Shown here piece by piece: positions 10,626 through 12,435 of a stretch of 12,435 bases of DNA. Under the pieces are notes generated by a model. It made no database searches. It had not been told where the DNA came from and was given only the letters and a program-made list of their open reading frames with translations. Each line of letters starts with the position of its first letter. Positions within the stretch are counted from its first letter, which is position 1. Position numbers and translations under genes: made by a program. Source of the stretch: Phycisphaerae bacterium (GTDB lineage: Bacteria > Planctomycetota > Phycisphaerae > Sedimentisphaerales > SG8-4); assembly GCA_030614945.1 (NCBI GenBank), contig JAUXAH010000027.1:1-12435 (forward strand). Direction: 5' to 3'.

Positions 10626-11435
10626 ATGGAATCGATAGAGAAACTAAAGCTAGCGTTCCCCACAGGCGAGGTGCAGAACCAGTTCGTAGAATCGGCACAG
10701 CGTTTCATCCAGTTTTCTGGAAGAAAATCTAGTTATGCGCGCGAGGACGTGTTGCGATACCTCAGACACCTCGAGGAGAAGGAGAAAAAACCCAGCTACA
10801 GACGGTTCGTGTTCTACACCCTCAAGCGCTACTTCGAGGAGAACTCTTGGCCTTGGGAGCTCAAGAAAAGGGATCTCCCGGCCATCATCGAGGAAGATCT
10901 CACAAGACCGGCCCTTTTCGGCGACCAAGTCAAGGACCTGATCGCCAGGGCGAGGCAAAAGTGCGAACCCCGGGAGTTGGCGATCCTTGCCGTGGACACC
11001 ACCTACGGCCCGAGGCGCGTCGAGCTCTCTCTGCTCTCCAGACCGAAGATAGATCTCGATGGCAGGAAGCTTCCGATTTCCACGCGAAAGAAAGGGACCC
11101 CCCGTGTGCATTTGATCCCAGAAGAAATCGTTCCCTTCCTCGATGCCTACCCAAACCGGGAGATGACTCCGGACAACTACACCATGATTTGGCGGGGCAT
11201 AGCCGAGCGTTGCAGGCTCAAGCGCCAACCTCGTGACGGGTGGCACAGTCTGAGGCGGGGATTATGTAGCGACCTCATCGACACGGGGCTCTCGCCGGTG
11301 ATTGTCTACCGCTTTTTACGGTGGAAAATACGTGGCCTGCCGATGCTCGACGTGTACTTTCAGACGAAGGTCGAGAGAATCGACGAGCAGGTGTTCGAGG
11401 TTCACCCCTGGCTCAAGTTCTGGGGCAAGTCGTAG
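10626..11435 (+). CDS. int: Tyrosine recombinase / integrase
   Basis: 269 aa with all catalytic residues in order: R130 in YGPRRVELSLL, K155 or K156 in the RKKGTPR hairpin, H207-x2-R210 in GWHSLRRG, W233 in FLRWK in place of the usual third His, and nucleophile Y244 in MLDVYFQ. Residues 18-75 form the helical core-binding domain (RFIQFSGRKSSYAREDVLRY). It catalyses site-specific recombination, presumably between the element and the host chromosome. The catalytic domain is unbroken, unlike the shrunken relative at 7877. The 3' end overlaps the convergent gene by 34 bases. No tRNA-like att site is evident. Confidence 0.93.
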   Translation: MESIEKLKLAFPTGEVQNQFVESAQRFIQFSGRKSSYAREDVLRYLRHLEEKEKKPSYRRFVFYTLKRYFEENSWPWELKKRDLPAIIEEDLTRPALFGDQVKDLIARARQKCEPRELAILAVDTTYGPRRVELSLLSRPKIDLDGRKLPISTRKKGTPRVHLIPEEIVPFLDAYPNREMTPDNYTMIWRGIAERCRLKRQPRDGWHSLRRGLCSDLIDTGLSPVIVYRFLRWKIRGLPMLDVYFQTKVERIDEQVFEVHPWLKFWGKS

Positions 11436-11935
11436 AGCAGTCGGGAGTCGTGCATTTTCGGGTCGCGGTAGTCCTCGCCTAGGTCGATTTTGACGTTTGC
11501 CCCGACCCTTGCCGCCAGACCCTTCAGACCGATCCTCGACCGGCGGGGCAGTTGCAGGACGCGATCCAAGAGTTTCCGGGCGAGTTTCTCCCCGTCCTCC
11601 GAGAAACTCCTTGTTGCCTCGATTCCCGTTGTCTTGAGGAGTGCCTTCATATTGTCGTTGTGCTCGACCGCGTTCACCAGGCAAAGAACCTGCTCGACCG
11701 CCAGCCAATCTTCGCCGTCCAGCCGCAGCCCCATCCGATCCGGCGGCCAGTGGTCCTCCCAAAGCCAAGAGACTCCTGCGTCTTCCTTTCCCACGCCCGC
11801 CCTGGTGACGAGTGCCTTGAGTGCCGCCTTTGTGGTCGAGGGCAACTTTATGACACGCTTCTGAACTTCCTCGAGTTTCTCGCGTTTGACCGTGAACCAT
11901 GTCTTCTTCAATCGCTCTCGGAACTCGTCGTCCAT
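11402..11935 (-). CDS. 177-aa helical protein of three internal repeats
   Basis: Three related helical units occur: 18-48 (REKLEEVQKRVIKLP...KAALKALVTRAGV), 74-106 (GEDWLAVEQVLCLV...NMKALLKTTGI) and 115-146 (GEKLARKLLDRVLQLP...GLKGLAARVGA). Each has an amphipathic helix, a short loop and a second helix ending in 'K-A-L-x-x-x-x-G'. After each of units 1 and 3 comes an acidic aromatic stretch (WLWEDHWPPDR, DLGEDYRDPK). No known family is recognised. It is convergent with the integrase and divergent from the wHTH gene, with 29 bases between starts. Confidence 0.75.
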   Translation of the reverse strand: MDDEFRERLKKTWFTVKREKLEEVQKRVIKLPSTTKAALKALVTRAGVGKEDAGVSWLWEDHWPPDRMGLRLDGEDWLAVEQVLCLVNAVEHNDNMKALLKTTGIEATRSFSEDGEKLARKLLDRVLQLPRRSRIGLKGLAARVGANVKIDLGEDYRDPKMHDSRLLYDLPQNLSQG

Positions 11936-11964
11936 GTCCAGGGCTATGTCGAACGGAAGTTTCG

Positions 11965-12222
11965 ATGGCTGGTAAACGCAGGATCGATTGGGTGGCCACG
12001 CACAAAGTCATCACCAGCTTTCTCATGAAAGGCGTATCAAAACTCAAGGTAGAGGACCGCGCTGAGCGCTTGATAACGACTCCCAAAGAGATTGCGGAGT
12101 GTACTGGGCTCAACGTGAAAACGGTGAAGGCTCACATGTTGGAAATTACAGAAAAAGGGGCGAATGGGAAGGTGGTGGTAATCAAGATAAACAAAGCCGA
12201 GGTAATTATCAGATTGAGGTAG
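11965..12222 (+). CDS. Small winged-helix/HTH protein
   Basis: 85 aa from ATG 11965; the open frame extends to 11899, but that part lies antisense inside the divergent gene. LITTPKEIAECTGLNVKTVK is a classic helix-turn-helix (helix, turn at G, recognition helix), followed by AHMLEITEKG and a beta wing (GKVVVIKINKAEVIIRL). The upstream basic helix (HKVITSFLMKG) completes the fold. Probably a DNA-binding regulator of the short divergent promoter beside it. Only a weak GGAAG ribosome site precedes it. Confidence 0.75.
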   Translation: MAGKRRIDWVATHKVITSFLMKGVSKLKVEDRAERLITTPKEIAECTGLNVKTVKAHMLEITEKGANGKVVVIKINKAEVIIRLR

Positions 12223-12235
12223 CAGTCGTGGATTC

Positions 12236-12421
12236 TTAACTTAAACCCATCTTAGGATTTTCCTGACGTCTCCCGCCCCTTTTCCAAGTTCCGCCGTATT
12301 CCTCGGGTATCATAGAGGGATTGCACCTGCACACGGAGTCGCCACGACGGGCGTAGGGAGGCAGACAGATGGGGAGTGTTTTCCCGCACTTTGGGCACAG
12401 GTAAACTCTTCGCCGGCGCAC
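12236..12421 (-). CDS. 61-aa zinc-ribbon protein
   Basis: GTG start seven bases after GGAGG. C9-x2-C12 (LCPKCGK), C19 and C31-x-C33 (VCRCN) form a zinc-ribbon-like set. The tail is polar and basic (WKRGGRRQENPK). Convergent with the wHTH gene, 13 bases between stops. It may be the last gene of another minus-strand operon lying to the right. Function unknown. Confidence 0.65.
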   Translation of the reverse strand: MRRRRVYLCPKCGKTLPICLPPYARRGDSVCRCNPSMIPEEYGGTWKRGGRRQENPKMGLS

Positions 12422-12435
12422 CTCATCGCCTCCAA

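Noticed and set aside
10650..11246. 198-aa minus-strand ORF
   Set aside because: Exactly antisense to the integrase, whose catalytic residues are intact on the plus strand.
11398..11440. att site within the integrase 3' end
   Set aside because: ggttcacccctgg vaguely recalls a T-loop, but no tRNA 3' half or duplicate of it is present in the window.
11316..12113. 265-aa minus-strand ORF
   Set aside because: Gly/Arg-rich composition, antisense to the wHTH gene and integrase and out of frame with the convincing 177-aa repeat protein.

Overview
The window looks archaeal and most likely belongs to a virus, provirus or integrative plasmid. Reasons: TATA-like boxes lie about 26 bases before likely leaderless starts (8822-8900 and 10594-10626). 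Shine-Dalgarno sequences are of GGAGGTG/GGTGAT type. There is an archaeal-style winged helix protein of HTH_45 type (2035-2310) and a DUF1922-like zinc protein (9434-9808). A complete tyrosine recombinase is present (10626-11435). Genes are tiny, closely packed and often overlap by 1, 4 or 14 bases. I see no rRNA, tRNA, capsid, terminase, polymerase or ParA gene, so neither host nor element type can be named. The family assignments are from memory and no searches were run.

Region 1 (1-8822, minus strand) is one almost gapless array of about 31 genes read right to left from a divergent promoter near 8823-8899. It opens with a ribbon-helix-helix protein, a cysteine-rich ORF, a decayed-looking tyrosine-recombinase-like protein, an AbrB-type protein and several unknowns. 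Next come two translationally coupled ParB-like proteins (5537-6946 and 4245-5537). The last 4.2 kb is a run of more than twenty proteins of 29-132 aa, of which about a dozen carry Cys/His metal-binding knuckles. Gene junctions reuse near-identical 15-30 base modules that combine Shine-Dalgarno, stop and start.

Region 2 (8823-10625) holds the divergent promoter, a possible leaderless 20-aa ORF overlapping a winged-helix gene, the DUF1922-like gene, a 14-bp repeat array and a tiny membrane protein with an HEMQH metallopeptidase motif. It ends in a control region before the integrase with a 12-bp palindrome, a five-run G-quadruplex motif and a 17-bp tandem repeat containing the likely promoter.

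Region 3 (10626-12435) holds the integrase, a convergent three-repeat helical protein overlapping its 3' end, a divergent wHTH gene and a zinc-ribbon gene.

The most unusual feature is a roughly 78-bp palindromic element. Three full copies (3865-3950, 4254-4337, 8444-8522) and one partial copy (461-489) are embedded in four different genes, all in the same orientation and reading frame. This resembles in principle the protein-embedded palindromic elements of Rickettsia.

Taken together, the window reads as an accessory/regulatory arm of a mobile element: DNA-binding regulators (RHH, AbrB, wHTH, ParB), an integration module, and a bank of small metal-binding proteins that may act on host or element DNA, RNA or proteins (inference).
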